Shown: positions 7,548 to 16,653, counted from the stretch's first letter. The stretch is 64,000 nt of DNA from Croceivirga lutea (GCF_014235875.1 NZ_JACJUK010000003.1:1-64000); one strand, 5' to 3'. Numbers and translations are program-made. The notes: generated from the sequence alone by a model not told the origin.

Positions 7548-8750
7548 TTATGCTGCTTCAACCACCTTAGACGAATTAGTAGAAACTGTTGTTTGTTCAG
7601 AACTCGAACTTTTTTTACGATAGTGTACCGCAATTTGCAGCAACTGAATTCCAATTTTAGCAGAGTCTTTAAACGATAACTTTGAGCCATCTGCATGAAC
7701 CCAACGTTTTAGTGGTTGTTCACAAATAATTTCTAGAGCCTTTTTTCTACCGTAATGATTACTTATTCTTTTAAACATTTCAACATCAAACAACCATTTG
7801 GTTAAGAAGGGTTTTTCAAAGGCAACCTTAACAATATCCTTATCCATAACCTTTGCACCGCATTGGGTGTCATTAAATGGCATTCTTAGAATAGTACGAA
7901 TCATTAAATTAATAGTCTTACTAATAATTGCTCTGGCAGATTCTTTAGCAATTTCGGCTCCCATTCTTGCCATTCTAGAACCATTTACAATCTTATAATT
8001 AGAGTTACCTAATGTCTTAACCAAATCATCAAAATCTCTAAAATCTGTCGATAAATCTGCATCTAAAAACCCAATGTAATTATACTGTGGGTCTTTTGCC
8101 ATATGTAGCATACCTTGTCTAACAGCTTCAGCTTTACCTCCATTTTTTGCACAATCGTAAACAGTAATATGGTCTTCATTACCTTTTTGTATTTCTCGTA
8201 ATACTTCGAGAGTATTATCAGTAGAACCATCGTTTACAAAACATAAATTATACCCCAAATTTTCAAAAGAGAAGTCAAGAAAATCTTTTCCAGACAGTCT
8301 TTCAGCCTCATTATAACAAGGTATAACAACACCAACACAGTATTCTTGAATAACCTGACTAGCTTTTTTAGATTTTTTTACTGTAGTTTCTGGAGTTCCA
8401 ATAATACGTTTTACACGAGCAACGACTTCATTTAAACTTACTGGCTTTTTCATGTAATCATCAATATCAAGGTCAAAACCTTGTGTAATTACATTCTCAT
8501 CTGTATTACCAGACATCACCATAATGGGTATTCTTTCATTGCTAGAAGAGCGTATTTCTTGAACAACATCCAAACCAGAAATATCTGGCATGTTGATATC
8601 AACAATTACTAAGTTTGGTTGAAATTCTTTTACAAGCATTAATCCTTCTTTTCCGGATTCAGCTGTTTGAACTTGGTAACCAAGTTCTTGAAGTCTTTTT
8701 TCTAATGATAGCAATATTAATTGCTGGTCATCAATTGCTAGAATTTTCAT
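7548..8750 (-). CDS. Receiver domain fused to family 2 glycosyltransferase
   Basis: A 400-residue two-domain protein. Residues 1-120 are a complete response-regulator receiver: Asp7-Asp8, phospho-acceptor Asp51 (VIVDINMPD), Ser near 82 (MVMSGN) and Lys near 104 (YMKKPVS). After a basic linker, residues 135-380 form a GT2 glycosyltransferase of the dolichyl-phosphate-glucose-synthase/DPM1-like kind: VVIPCYNEAERL, FVNDGSTDNT, KNGGKAEAVRQG, the metal-binding FLDADLST and the acceptor-site region DTQCGAKVMDK. No membrane helix is seen, so it probably transfers sugar at the cytoplasmic face of the inner membrane. The fusion implies that phosphorylation directly sets glycosyltransferase activity. 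The phosphodonor is unknown, but a kinase/Hpt block lies 7 kb away. Confidence 0.92.
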   Translation of the reverse strand: MKILAIDDQQLILLSLEKRLQELGYQVQTAESGKEGLMLVKEFQPNLVIVDINMPDISGLDVVQEIRSSSNERIPIMVMSGNTDENVITQGFDLDIDDYMKKPVSLNEVVARVKRIIGTPETTVKKSKKASQVIQEYCVGVVIPCYNEAERLSGKDFLDFSFENLGYNLCFVNDGSTDNTLEVLREIQKGNEDHITVYDCAKNGGKAEAVRQGMLHMAKDPQYNYIGFLDADLSTDFRDFDDLVKTLGNSNYKIVNGSRMARMGAEIAKESARAIISKTINLMIRTILRMPFNDTQCGAKVMDKDIVKVAFEKPFLTKWLFDVEMFKRISNHYGRKKALEIICEQPLKRWVHADGSKLSFKDSAKIGIQLLQIAVHYRKKSSSSEQTTVSTNSSKVVEAA

Positions 8751-8869
8751 AGGTTATTTATGTATGTTGCTAAGATTTGGATTCAGCATACGGTTTTCAA
8801 AATTAAAAACGTAATTATTTTCCTACATATAACGTAATATCATTTTATATATTGCAAACAATCGAGCAA

Positions 8870-9826
8870 ATGAAAAAATATCTGATATACGCCCTTTTAT
8901 TACTTAGCTATTTTGGCAAATCTCAACAAGAGATGGCCTTAACTATTAGTTCTAAAAAACTTCAACAGCTTTCTAATCTAAAAGGTGTTAATTATTACCC
9001 AACCAATACCGCTTGGAACATGTTTGGCGAAAATTTTAATAGAGATGTAATTACTAATGACTTTCAATTAATACATTCTTTAAACATTAATACTATTAGA
9101 ATCTTTATCCCATATAAAGCTTCTATTGAAGATATAAATCAACTAATTGAGGTTTTAGATGAAGCTCATAAACATAACTTAGGAGCAATTGTAACACTTT
9201 TTGATTTTTATGGAACTTATCTAGACTCAGACCAAGAACAAAACAAAAGCTATGTTTCTACAATTGTTGGCGCATTAACTGGTCATAAAGCATTATTAGC
9301 TTGGGATATTAAAAATGAACCAGACCTGGACTTTACTAATCGAAGTAAAAGTCAAGTTTTAAAGTGGCTAAAAAACACCATTTGCCTTATTAAAAATATA
9401 GATTCAAAAACACCTATTACCATTGGGTGGGCAAAAGCTAAAAATGCGATTTATCTTAAAGATGAAGTTGATTTTATATGTTTCCATTTTTACGATGAGC
9501 CAACACTTTTAAAAAAAGAATATCAATTACTCCAAGAACAAACTAATAAAGTTATTGTGTTAGGTGAGTTCGGAAAATCTTCTCATCTAAGTTTTTGGAA
9601 GATGCTAAAAAACGGAGAAAAAGTTCAAGCAACATATCTTTCAGAAATAAAAGAGATTATAAAAACAAATAGCATTCCCTTTATGCTATGGACATTATAT
9701 GATTTTAACGAAGTTCCAATAAAAGTGGTTGGTAAAAAAAAGCGGTATCGTAAACAGCAACAAAAGTTTGGTATATATGATACTCATGGAAACAAAAAAA
9801 GGGCATACTATTCTATTTTTGAATAG
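8870..9826 (+). CDS. Secreted GH5-like glycoside hydrolase
   Basis: A 318-residue protein starting with a signal peptide (MKKYLIYALLLLSYFGKS). The mature part is a TIM-barrel glycosidase of the GH5/clan GH-A kind: NINTIRIFIPY early in the barrel, WDIKNEPD (acid/base Glu), FICFHFYDEP, and VLGEFG (nucleophile Glu). It probably cuts beta-linked polysaccharide in the periplasm or at the surface. It lies between two glycosyltransferase genes of opposite orientation, so trimming or releasing the locus's own polymer is the likely job. I chose ATG 8870 because the signal peptide starts there; a TTG six codons earlier is less likely. Its last codons overlap a terminator for the genes on the other strand. 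Confidence 0.82.
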   Translation: MKKYLIYALLLLSYFGKSQQEMALTISSKKLQQLSNLKGVNYYPTNTAWNMFGENFNRDVITNDFQLIHSLNINTIRIFIPYKASIEDINQLIEVLDEAHKHNLGAIVTLFDFYGTYLDSDQEQNKSYVSTIVGALTGHKALLAWDIKNEPDLDFTNRSKSQVLKWLKNTICLIKNIDSKTPITIGWAKAKNAIYLKDEVDFICFHFYDEPTLLKKEYQLLQEQTNKVIVLGEFGKSSHLSFWKMLKNGEKVQATYLSEIKEIIKTNSIPFMLWTLYDFNEVPIKVVGKKKRYRKQQQKFGIYDTHGNKKRAYYSIFE

Positions 9827-9832
9827 TAGCCC
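9794..9832 (-). terminator. Terminator of the GT4 operon, inside the GH5-like gene end
   Basis: GGGCaTACTATTC / GAATAGTAGCCC (12 pairs with one bulged A), loop of 7, followed on the minus strand by seven T (9794-9800). The right arm contains the TAG stop of the gene on the plus strand. Confidence 0.75.
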
Positions 9833-9854
9833 TAATTGAACTATGCACACAATC

Positions 9855-11090
9855 TTATTGGTGAACTAATATTTCTTTTATTTCTTCTTGTGATGTGGTA
9901 GAAACTTTCTTACCTCTTTTGCGTTGAATTTTTTCAAATAAATCTAGATACATATTAGTTATTCTAGACATTGGCCATGCTGTTGCCGCTTTGTAATTAG
10001 TTTTACCCAATTCTATTCTATACGCATCATTAATTATGATTTTTTCTATTGCATCAGCCAAAGAAGAAGCTTCACTTGGATTAAAAAACTCACCGGCATA
10101 ACCTTCTTCTCTTACCAAAATACCTAAATCACCTAAATCTGGTAATACAGCTGCCTTACCATAACTACCCGCTTGGTGTAAAACACCAGAACTACCTGTA
10201 GTAGAAGTATACGGAAAAACCGTTACAGCACTCTCTTCAAAAATGCGTTGAACATCTGCTTCTGGCACGTAGCCCGTAAATCTCAATTGAGATACATGCG
10301 CGTATTTTTTAGCAACCTCATCTAAATACCCTGGGGTATTAGGACTATCTGTACCTGCTATTACAATTTCAATATTTTCGTTGGTTCGGTTTCTAATTTG
10401 CTCAACCGCCTCAATCATAATTTCAACCTTTTTATAGGTTCCAAATTTTCCGAATGCCATTACCTGTTTTGGTCCGTTTGGCAACTTGTAATCTGGTTCT
10501 GGAGGCAATTCAAAAGAACCGTGTGGTATTAGCTCTATATTGTTCTTTTTATATTTACCCTTAAGTGTAGTAACATATTTACTGATAGTTACTGCCACGC
10601 TATCAGACGCTAACACAAAACGTGTTAAGGTGGTTCCTATAAAATTGAAGATACTTGCTAACAACTTGTTTGAAGCAAAACCAGCATCTTTTAAATCAAC
10701 AGTTTCCATTATGTTGTGTAGTAAAGAAACCGTTGGCACACCCATAGTTTTAGTTATAAAAGGCAACATTAAACCTAGTGCTGCAGGAACTTTTTTATCT
10801 CCGAATTTCATAAACTGTAGGTTATACAGTACTGCATCTGGCTTGGTTTGAGCTACCGCGTTTCTAATAGTTAAGATATTAGAATAGCTATTAAACTCCC
10901 AACACTCTTTTACGGTGATTTTACAACCGTCTCCTTCAAAATTTAAATCTTTTTCACCTTCGGTTTTATCGCACAACAAAACAATTTCATCAACTCTGTT
11001 TTGTACTCTAAAACTCTTTACCAAATAATACGCGTACTCTGTTAAGGTTACTTTACTTGGTGGATAAGCGGTTACTATTGCAATTTTCAT
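9855..11090 (-). CDS. Glycosyltransferase family 4 protein
   Basis: A 411-residue GT-B fold retaining glycosyltransferase. It starts MKIAIVTAYPPSKVTLTEYA, the usual N-terminal donor/acceptor loop, and has MAFGKFGTYKKVEIMIEA (start of the C-terminal domain), IVIAGTDSP and the nucleotide-sugar-binding segment SAVTVFPYTSTTGSSGVLHQAGSYG (cited by positions 290-316) in place of the classical EPFG motif. It transfers a sugar from a nucleotide donor to a growing polysaccharide in the cytoplasm. Sixteen extra codons upstream overlap the flippase gene and look non-coding, so I use ATG 11090. It follows the flippase by 10 bases, in one operon with the STAS-like gene. Confidence 0.88.
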   Translation of the reverse strand: MKIAIVTAYPPSKVTLTEYAYYLVKSFRVQNRVDEIVLLCDKTEGEKDLNFEGDGCKITVKECWEFNSYSNILTIRNAVAQTKPDAVLYNLQFMKFGDKKVPAALGLMLPFITKTMGVPTVSLLHNIMETVDLKDAGFASNKLLASIFNFIGTTLTRFVLASDSVAVTISKYVTTLKGKYKKNNIELIPHGSFELPPEPDYKLPNGPKQVMAFGKFGTYKKVEIMIEAVEQIRNRTNENIEIVIAGTDSPNTPGYLDEVAKKYAHVSQLRFTGYVPEADVQRIFEESAVTVFPYTSTTGSSGVLHQAGSYGKAAVLPDLGDLGILVREEGYAGEFFNPSEASSLADAIEKIIINDAYRIELGKTNYKAATAWPMSRITNMYLDLFEKIQRKRGKKVSTTSQEEIKEILVHQ

Positions 11091-11100
11091 AGTATAATTT

Positions 11101-12369
11101 TTATTGATTTGGGTTTTGGTTATCAGATAAGTATCCAAATACTTCTTTATTCATAAAGTATATAATTTGAACAGTAAGTAGAATAGCCATGGCTATTATT
11201 TGCATATGAATTACTGTATCTAAACTATCATGATAAAAAACAATTAATAGTATTTGAGACATTCCTAAAATGCCAGAAAGTATTACAGGAACGTATTGAT
11301 CTAAAGACAAAAAGTAATAGGCAAATATGTTTGAAAGGGCAAATAAAGAAGTAGCAACAGCATATTTCCATAACAAATGAGAAACTTCTAAATACTCACT
11401 ACCAAACATAATATTTACTACAAAATCTGGAAATAAATAACACCCCCCTGTGATTAATACTGCAAGTGCTCCTATGTAAGAAACATACTTAAATAACACT
11501 GGTGCAGTTGGCTTACCTTCTTTATGATTATTTACTACAGTAGGTAAAAGCAACATTACAAACATCCAAGCAGCAAAATACACCACTCTACCTATTAAAG
11601 CTAAAGAGGCATACAGTCCAGCTGGTTTTGCATCAAAAAAATGCTTTACTAATAAGATGTCACTATTATTTATGATTATTTGAGTAAGCTCGTAGCAGGC
11701 AGTTAGCACCATAAACTTTACAATTCGCTTTTGGTCAAAAGCATCCAGTTTAAAAGTGTTTTCAATTTTTATTGATTTTATTTCTGACGGATACAATCCA
11801 AAAAAGAAAGAAATCAAAATACCTATTGCGACCAACACTCCAGATTGTAACGGAACCACAAAAAGCAAAGCCATTGTTATAAGCAACCTACTCCACATTT
11901 CGGTTTGGTAGGTTAATGATAGCCTTTTGAACTCTTGCTTACCTTGAAAAATACCTCTGTTTAGACTCATGAAAAAGTAGAGTGGTATTCCACAGGCAAA
12001 AATCATGAACATAATACTGTTATTGGTGTGAAACAATTCTTTTAATTGACCAGAAAAAATCAACATAAGAACACCAACAGTAACTCCAAGTAGTATAGAA
12101 AGTTTTAAGGTATTATTCTTAAAGGCATTCCATTTATCACCAGAAAAAATAACGGCAAACTTAGCCGCAGTTAACTGAAAAGTCATTCCTAAAAAAGAAA
12201 GTACCAGTAATAAAGTAATGAGCAGGGCAGCTTCTGCAAAGGCTTCTGGACCTAAAATTCTACCTAACAGTAGGTTGTATAGGTAATTACCACCGTTTAC
12301 AACTATAACACTAAGCATAAATATTTGCTCAGCGCTAAGTTTGCGCTGTAGTTGTCTAATAGCTTCCAT
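11101..12369 (-). CDS. Polysaccharide flippase-like membrane protein (Wzx/MOP)
   Basis: A 422-residue integral membrane protein with about 12 hydrophobic helices, of the MOP flippase superfamily (Wzx, oligosaccharide flippases). The N-terminus runs FMLSVIVVNGGNYLYNLLLG, with the GxxxxxxxxLLGRxLG-type opening of these proteins. It would move lipid-linked sugar units across the inner membrane. It lies 3 bases after the STAS-like gene and 10 before the GT4 gene, so the three are one operon. No Wzy polymerase is recognisable nearby, which leaves the polymerisation route open. Confidence 0.85.
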   Translation of the reverse strand: MEAIRQLQRKLSAEQIFMLSVIVVNGGNYLYNLLLGRILGPEAFAEAALLITLLLVLSFLGMTFQLTAAKFAVIFSGDKWNAFKNNTLKLSILLGVTVGVLMLIFSGQLKELFHTNNSIMFMIFACGIPLYFFMSLNRGIFQGKQEFKRLSLTYQTEMWSRLLITMALLFVVPLQSGVLVAIGILISFFFGLYPSEIKSIKIENTFKLDAFDQKRIVKFMVLTACYELTQIIINNSDILLVKHFFDAKPAGLYASLALIGRVVYFAAWMFVMLLLPTVVNNHKEGKPTAPVLFKYVSYIGALAVLITGGCYLFPDFVVNIMFGSEYLEVSHLLWKYAVATSLFALSNIFAYYFLSLDQYVPVILSGILGMSQILLIVFYHDSLDTVIHMQIIAMAILLTVQIIYFMNKEVFGYLSDNQNPNQ

Positions 12370-12372
12370 AAG

Positions 12373-12693
12373 TTATTTTACCAATAGCTTTTGAGCTTCT
12401 GGTTGTTCAGATTTGGGGTTATATATGTATTCTAAAACGCGATTATAGCTAAAAGCTTGTTTTTTAACCTTATAAAGTTCTCTAGCAATCTCTCTAGAAA
12501 TACAATCAACTTTATTTAAATCAACTATAACCTTTGGTTTAGTTTCAAATAAATGAAGTAAATAACTTCTTAAGCTTTTAATGTTAGCATTGGTAAGATT
12601 ACCTTTTAATACAATAACGTTGTTACGTTCAGAAATGTGTAGGGCCATGTTGTTATGATTTGGGTTTATAGTTAATGATGCATTTGCATGCAT
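12373..12693 (-). CDS. STAS-like small protein
   Basis: A 106-residue protein with the alternating strand/helix pattern of STAS domains (anti-sigma-factor antagonists): NNVIVLKGNLTNANIKSLRSY, then PKVIVDLNKVDCISREIARE with the Ser in the position usually phosphorylated, then a helix. An internal ATG 15 codons in (12648) may be the real start, since homology begins there. STAS proteins work by partner binding, often with a serine kinase; none is seen in the window. As the first gene of the flippase/GT4 operon it is probably a regulator or scaffold for the membrane proteins. Assignment is from fold pattern only. Confidence 0.6.
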   Translation of the reverse strand: MHANASLTINPNHNNMALHISERNNVIVLKGNLTNANIKSLRSYLLHLFETKPKVIVDLNKVDCISREIARELYKVKKQAFSYNRVLEYIYNPKSEQPEAQKLLVK

Positions 12694-12851
12694 AACAATA
12701 ACGTATTTTTCTCTCTTTATTGTAATCCTTTTCTTATTTTTAAAATTTATCTATTTGAAAGTCTATTCTTTATATTTTACTATAAAACTCACCTTATTAT
12801 AAAATATTTGTAGGTTTTTACGTTATACTTCCTAGCCACTAAATCTTACTT

Positions 12852-14939
12852 ATGAACCGAATTTTTACGCTAATTGCTTTACTATCCTTTTATATTCTAC
12901 AGGCACAAAGTGCTATGGATGAGGGTTTTAAGATGCTCGAAGCTGGTGAATTTAAAGAAGCCAAAGTGTTTTTTGAAAATTATTTAGCTCAAAATAAACC
13001 TAATAAAACAGCAAAACTTTGTTATGGTAGAGCTCTGGGTTTAAGTGGTGAACCTATTGCTGCTATCACATATTTTAAAAATCTTAAGCAAGAATTCCCT
13101 AAAGATTATGAAATAGAATCCAACTATGCAGAAGCATTTTTATGGGCTAAAAAATTCATAGAAGCAAAACCACATTACATAGAATTGGTAGCTGCTTATC
13201 CTGATAAATTTGGAGCAGTTTTAGGTTTGGCAAATACGCTTTCTAATCTGCAAGAATATTTAGAAGCTTTAAAATGGGTGAACAAAGCTATTGCGCTCGA
13301 ACCTGAAAATGAAGGTGCTAAAATTTCGCGTAAATATATTAAAATGGGGTATGCAAATGCATTTGTAAAAAAAGAAGAGTATAAAACTGCTGAAAACCTT
13401 TTGCTACAAATTTTTGAAGATTTTCCAGAGGATAAAAATGTACTCCAAAACTTGGCTAACAATTACTTAATGACCAAGGAATATGATAAACAAATCGAAG
13501 CCTACCAAAGAATAGCGACAAATTTTACAGATTCAATTACCGCGCTTAATGGTATTGCACTTGCGCATCATTTAAAAGGCAAAAGTAAAATTGCATTAGA
13601 AGTGGCAAGTAAGGCAAAGGCAAAAATTGACACACAACCTAATCATAATCTTAAGCCCGAAACCTACAATAGGTACATACAAGCGTTAATTTGGAATCAT
13701 AAATACACTCCAGCTAGAACAAAAATAGATAGCCTTTCGCAACATCATGCAAATGAGAATTGGTTACTTTCTTTAAAATCAATGTTAGGTATGTATACGG
13801 CTGATTTTAAAACAAGTATTTCTAATTATGATGCTATTCTAGAAAATGACAGTACTTCATTCGATGGTAATTTAGGAAAAGCTAATGCACTATTAGCTTC
13901 AGATAAACTAATACCTGCGTATGAAAACGCTTTTCAAACCATGCGGATTTTTGGTCAACAAAGAGATGTGATAGGTTTTATTGAAAAACTAAATATTCAG
14001 AACTCACCCAATGCAGAAGAATGGGTACAATACACCTTTGATAATGGAGACAATGTAGCTTTCGCGTCAACTACAACTGTTAACGTACCATTTTCTCCCA
14101 GTATTAAATCAACAGTTTCTTATCAATATAGAACATCAGAAAATGAAGTAACAGCTAACCAGGCAAGTTCACATGCTTTAAATGGTTCCTTTACTTTTAA
14201 AATTAGACCACAGGTTTATTTAAAAACCGAAGCTGGCTTTTACGCGGCTCAATTTTTAGATACCACGTATGTTAACCCAGTTTTTGATGTAAAACTTCAA
14301 ACCAAACCTTTAAAGCTTAACAATTTAGAACTCAATTATAAGCGAGAAATGCAAGCATTTAATGCCGAGTTGATTAAACGAGAAATAGTAATGAACCATT
14401 ATGGGCTAACATACAATTTGGGTACTAATTTTAATTTAGGATGGTACACACAGCTTATGTATACCTCACAGTCAGATAATAATATGCGTAACTTATTATT
14501 TACCTCTTTGTATTACAATTTAACTAGAAAACCAGCCTTAAAAGGCGGTCTTAACTTTTCTTACATAACCTTTGCAGACCAGGTACCCACTATTTATTTT
14601 AGTCCGTCTGTGTATAGAAATGTGGAATTATTCTTTGATTTAAGAGGTAATTTTTCAGAGAAATCAAGAGGTTATGTTAGTGCCGCAGGAGGTTTGCAAA
14701 AAGTTGAAAATGATGACGAAACAGTAATCTATAGAGCTGAAGGTGGGCTAACACATGAATTTTCAAAAAGACTTAAGCTAGATATTTACGGAAAATATAG
14801 TAACATAGCCTCTGCTATTGGTGCAGGATTTCAGTTTGCTGAAATAGGTATGAAGTTAAATTGGACATTAACTTCTAAGCCATTATTCTTTAAGAAGAAA
14901 TTTAAGGATGAAATGAGTTTATTAGAAACCTACGAATAA
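12852..14939 (+). CDS. TPR protein with YaiO-type outer-membrane beta-barrel
   Basis: A 695-residue protein: signal peptide (to about residue 19, ending LQAQS), a TPR superhelix from about 20 to 390 (repeats such as YLEALKWVNKAIALEPENEG and YKTAENLLLQIFEDFPEDKN), and a C-terminal YaiO-like beta-barrel from about 405 to 680 with alternating aromatic strands. TPR plus barrel is the architecture of polysaccharide export channels such as BcsC, AlgK/AlgE and PgaA. It diverges from the STAS-flippase-GT4 operon, and I infer that it exports the polymer these make. The last residues (LLETYE) are not a typical barrel signal. Confidence 0.85.
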   Translation: MNRIFTLIALLSFYILQAQSAMDEGFKMLEAGEFKEAKVFFENYLAQNKPNKTAKLCYGRALGLSGEPIAAITYFKNLKQEFPKDYEIESNYAEAFLWAKKFIEAKPHYIELVAAYPDKFGAVLGLANTLSNLQEYLEALKWVNKAIALEPENEGAKISRKYIKMGYANAFVKKEEYKTAENLLLQIFEDFPEDKNVLQNLANNYLMTKEYDKQIEAYQRIATNFTDSITALNGIALAHHLKGKSKIALEVASKAKAKIDTQPNHNLKPETYNRYIQALIWNHKYTPARTKIDSLSQHHANENWLLSLKSMLGMYTADFKTSISNYDAILENDSTSFDGNLGKANALLASDKLIPAYENAFQTMRIFGQQRDVIGFIEKLNIQNSPNAEEWVQYTFDNGDNVAFASTTTVNVPFSPSIKSTVSYQYRTSENEVTANQASSHALNGSFTFKIRPQVYLKTEAGFYAAQFLDTTYVNPVFDVKLQTKPLKLNNLELNYKREMQAFNAELIKREIVMNHYGLTYNLGTNFNLGWYTQLMYTSQSDNNMRNLLFTSLYYNLTRKPALKGGLNFSYITFADQVPTIYFSPSVYRNVELFFDLRGNFSEKSRGYVSAAGGLQKVENDDETVIYRAEGGLTHEFSKRLKLDIYGKYSNIASAIGAGFQFAEIGMKLNWTLTSKPLFFKKKFKDEMSLLETYE

Positions 14940-15138
14940 ATAGCAAATTCAATGTTCACTTCCAAATAAAACAATGACCTACAAAGGGCTGGTTCAACTT
15001 TTTATATCGTCTAAAACAATACTAAAAAGACATTACCAATTATTAAATAAAAAGAAAATAGTAAGTTGGAGTACAGCAAATTTTAAAGCGTAAATAATGC
15101 ATCTACGCTGCTATTCTAGATAAGAAAACTAGATGTAA

Positions 15139-15870
15139 TTATAAAAGATTAATACGCTGCATTAATGCTGGCCTATTGCTTCTACTAATAGGAATTACCT
15201 TTTTACCAATTAACACACTGTTATCTTGAATATCGATAATCTTATTAAAGTTGATGATATAGCTTCTATGAATTTGCATAAAAGTTGGTTCTGGTAACCT
15301 GGCAGCAATCTTCTTTAAACTAGTATGAACATGGTAACGTTCTGTGGTAGTATAAACATTTACATAATCACCTTCTGCCTCAACATATTCTATCTCTTTA
15401 AACTGTAAATTAATTAGTCTTCTATCTATATTAATATACAGGCTATTTCTAACCTGCTCCATACTGTCTGTAGAAGTAGTAGAGCTATCTTGAGAAGGAC
15501 TTTCCATTTCATCTAAGATAAACTGCTTACGAGCTCTTTCAACGGCTTTTTCAAAGCGTTCTTTAGTTAATGGTTTTACAAGGTAGTCTACGATGTTTTC
15601 GTATTCGTAAGATTTAGAAGCAAAGTCTTTATCAGAGGTAAACAGAATTACCTTTTGGGTATTATCAAGTGTTTTAAGTAAATCTACACCAGAGAACATA
15701 TCCATATGTAGGTCTAGAAATATTAAATCTACTTTGTTATCATTTAGGTATTTTAAAGCTTGAATTCCGTTTTCAAGCATAGCCTTAACTTCAATTTGAG
15801 GTTGGTCTTGGCAAAACTTTTCCAAAACCACTCTTGATGCTAATTCATCATCTACAATTATACAAGTCAT
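15139..15870 (-). CDS. LytTR-family response regulator
   Basis: A 243-residue regulator. The receiver (1-120) has Asp7-Asp8, phospho-acceptor Asp53 (LIFLDLHMD), Thr near 78 (ILFTSD) and Lys (YLVKPLTK). The C-terminal LytTR DNA-binding domain covers about 140-243 (IEYVEAEGDYVNVYTT, FMQIHRSYIINFNKI). LytTR proteins bind direct repeats upstream of targets, often surface or biofilm genes. It starts 2 bases after the Hpt stop, the last gene of the signalling block. It is the probable output of the Hpt protein; its binding site is not identified. Confidence 0.92.
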   Translation of the reverse strand: MTCIIVDDELASRVVLEKFCQDQPQIEVKAMLENGIQALKYLNDNKVDLIFLDLHMDMFSGVDLLKTLDNTQKVILFTSDKDFASKSYEYENIVDYLVKPLTKERFEKAVERARKQFILDEMESPSQDSSTTSTDSMEQVRNSLYINIDRRLINLQFKEIEYVEAEGDYVNVYTTTERYHVHTSLKKIAARLPEPTFMQIHRSYIINFNKIIDIQDNSVLIGKKVIPISRSNRPALMQRINLL

Positions 15871-15872
15871 GG

Positions 15873-16190
15873 TTATAAAGATTTGATAAATTCGTCTACT
15901 TGGTCTAATATTTTTACAAATTCAGCATGATGTCTATCTCGCTGAACTTTAAGTTCTTCTTCATATTTAACGGCTAAACCGTAAGCTTCTTGCATTCCGC
16001 ACACATTTAGTTTGTGTTTTAACTTGTGTACAATGCTTGCCGTACTAGTAAAATCTTGTGCAGATTGCACTTTTTTATAATGAGCAATCTCGTCTGGATA
16101 TTCTGTTTTTAGAATAGCTATAAACTTAGTTCTAAAGGCATCATCACCTCCGGCAACTGAATCTATATAGTTGGTATTAGGCATCTCCAT
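15873..16190 (-). CDS. Hpt phosphotransfer protein
   Basis: About 105 residues of helical bundle with the Hpt signature SIVHKLKHKLNVCG (phospho-His at about 55); the usual HxLKG is here HKLKH. Such proteins carry phosphate from a kinase receiver to a response regulator. The frame is open further upstream within the HATPase gene, but the start is better placed at ATG 16190 (or 16184, giving an 8-base ATG...TAA overlap as at parDE). It is between a stand-alone HATPase and a LytTR regulator, so a split kinase relay is plausible. Confidence 0.8.
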   Translation of the reverse strand: MEMPNTNYIDSVAGGDDAFRTKFIAILKTEYPDEIAHYKKVQSAQDFTSTASIVHKLKHKLNVCGMQEAYGLAVKYEEELKVQRDRHHAEFVKILDQVDEFIKSL

Positions 16191-16653
16191 TTTGTACATT
16201 TTTAAGGGTGAAAAAAACGGTAGTTCCTTTTTTAACTCTTGAGCTAAGCCAAATATCTCCTTCATAAAAGTTGATAATTCGCTTAACCAAAGCTAGACCT
16301 AAACCGTTAGATGAAACGTCTGTATTTAGTTCTTCGAACATGTTGAAGATTTCTTTTTGTTTTGTAGCAGAAATACCACAACCATTATCACTAATGCTAA
16401 ATAATAGTTCGCCTTCTTTTTGTTTAAAATCTATTTCTACAATACCCATAGCCACATTTTCTAGAGCTAAAACTGCATTGTTGAGAAGATTCGTAAACAA
16501 AGAATTCATTTTATTTCTGTCTATTAATAAAGTGGGTAACTCTGACCTTATTTTAATTTTAATGTTATGGGGGAAATACAATTCTTCAATTATTCCTTTA
16601 ACCAATACATTTAGGTTAATTACCTCCATTGTCTCATCTACATTACTCGTCAT
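16177..16653 (-). CDS. Stand-alone histidine-kinase ATPase domain
   Basis: A 158-residue HATPase_c domain without a His-containing dimerisation domain. N-box is NLLNNAVLAL, G1 is DNGCGIS and G2 is GLGLALV; the C-terminus FYEGDIWLSSRVKKGTT is typical. It resembles the corresponding part of the PAS kinase just upstream, so it may be a duplicated and trimmed copy. The frame is open about 20 codons beyond the chosen ATG but reaches a stop before any H-box. It may act on the Hpt protein whose gene overlaps its end, as in split CheA-like systems, or be a fossil. I lean to a functional gene because all ATP motifs are intact. Confidence 0.8.
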   Translation of the reverse strand: MTSNVDETMEVINLNVLVKGIIEELYFPHNIKIKIRSELPTLLIDRNKMNSLFTNLLNNAVLALENVAMGIVEIDFKQKEGELLFSISDNGCGISATKQKEIFNMFEELNTDVSSNGLGLALVKRIINFYEGDIWLSSRVKKGTTVFFTLKNVQNGDA

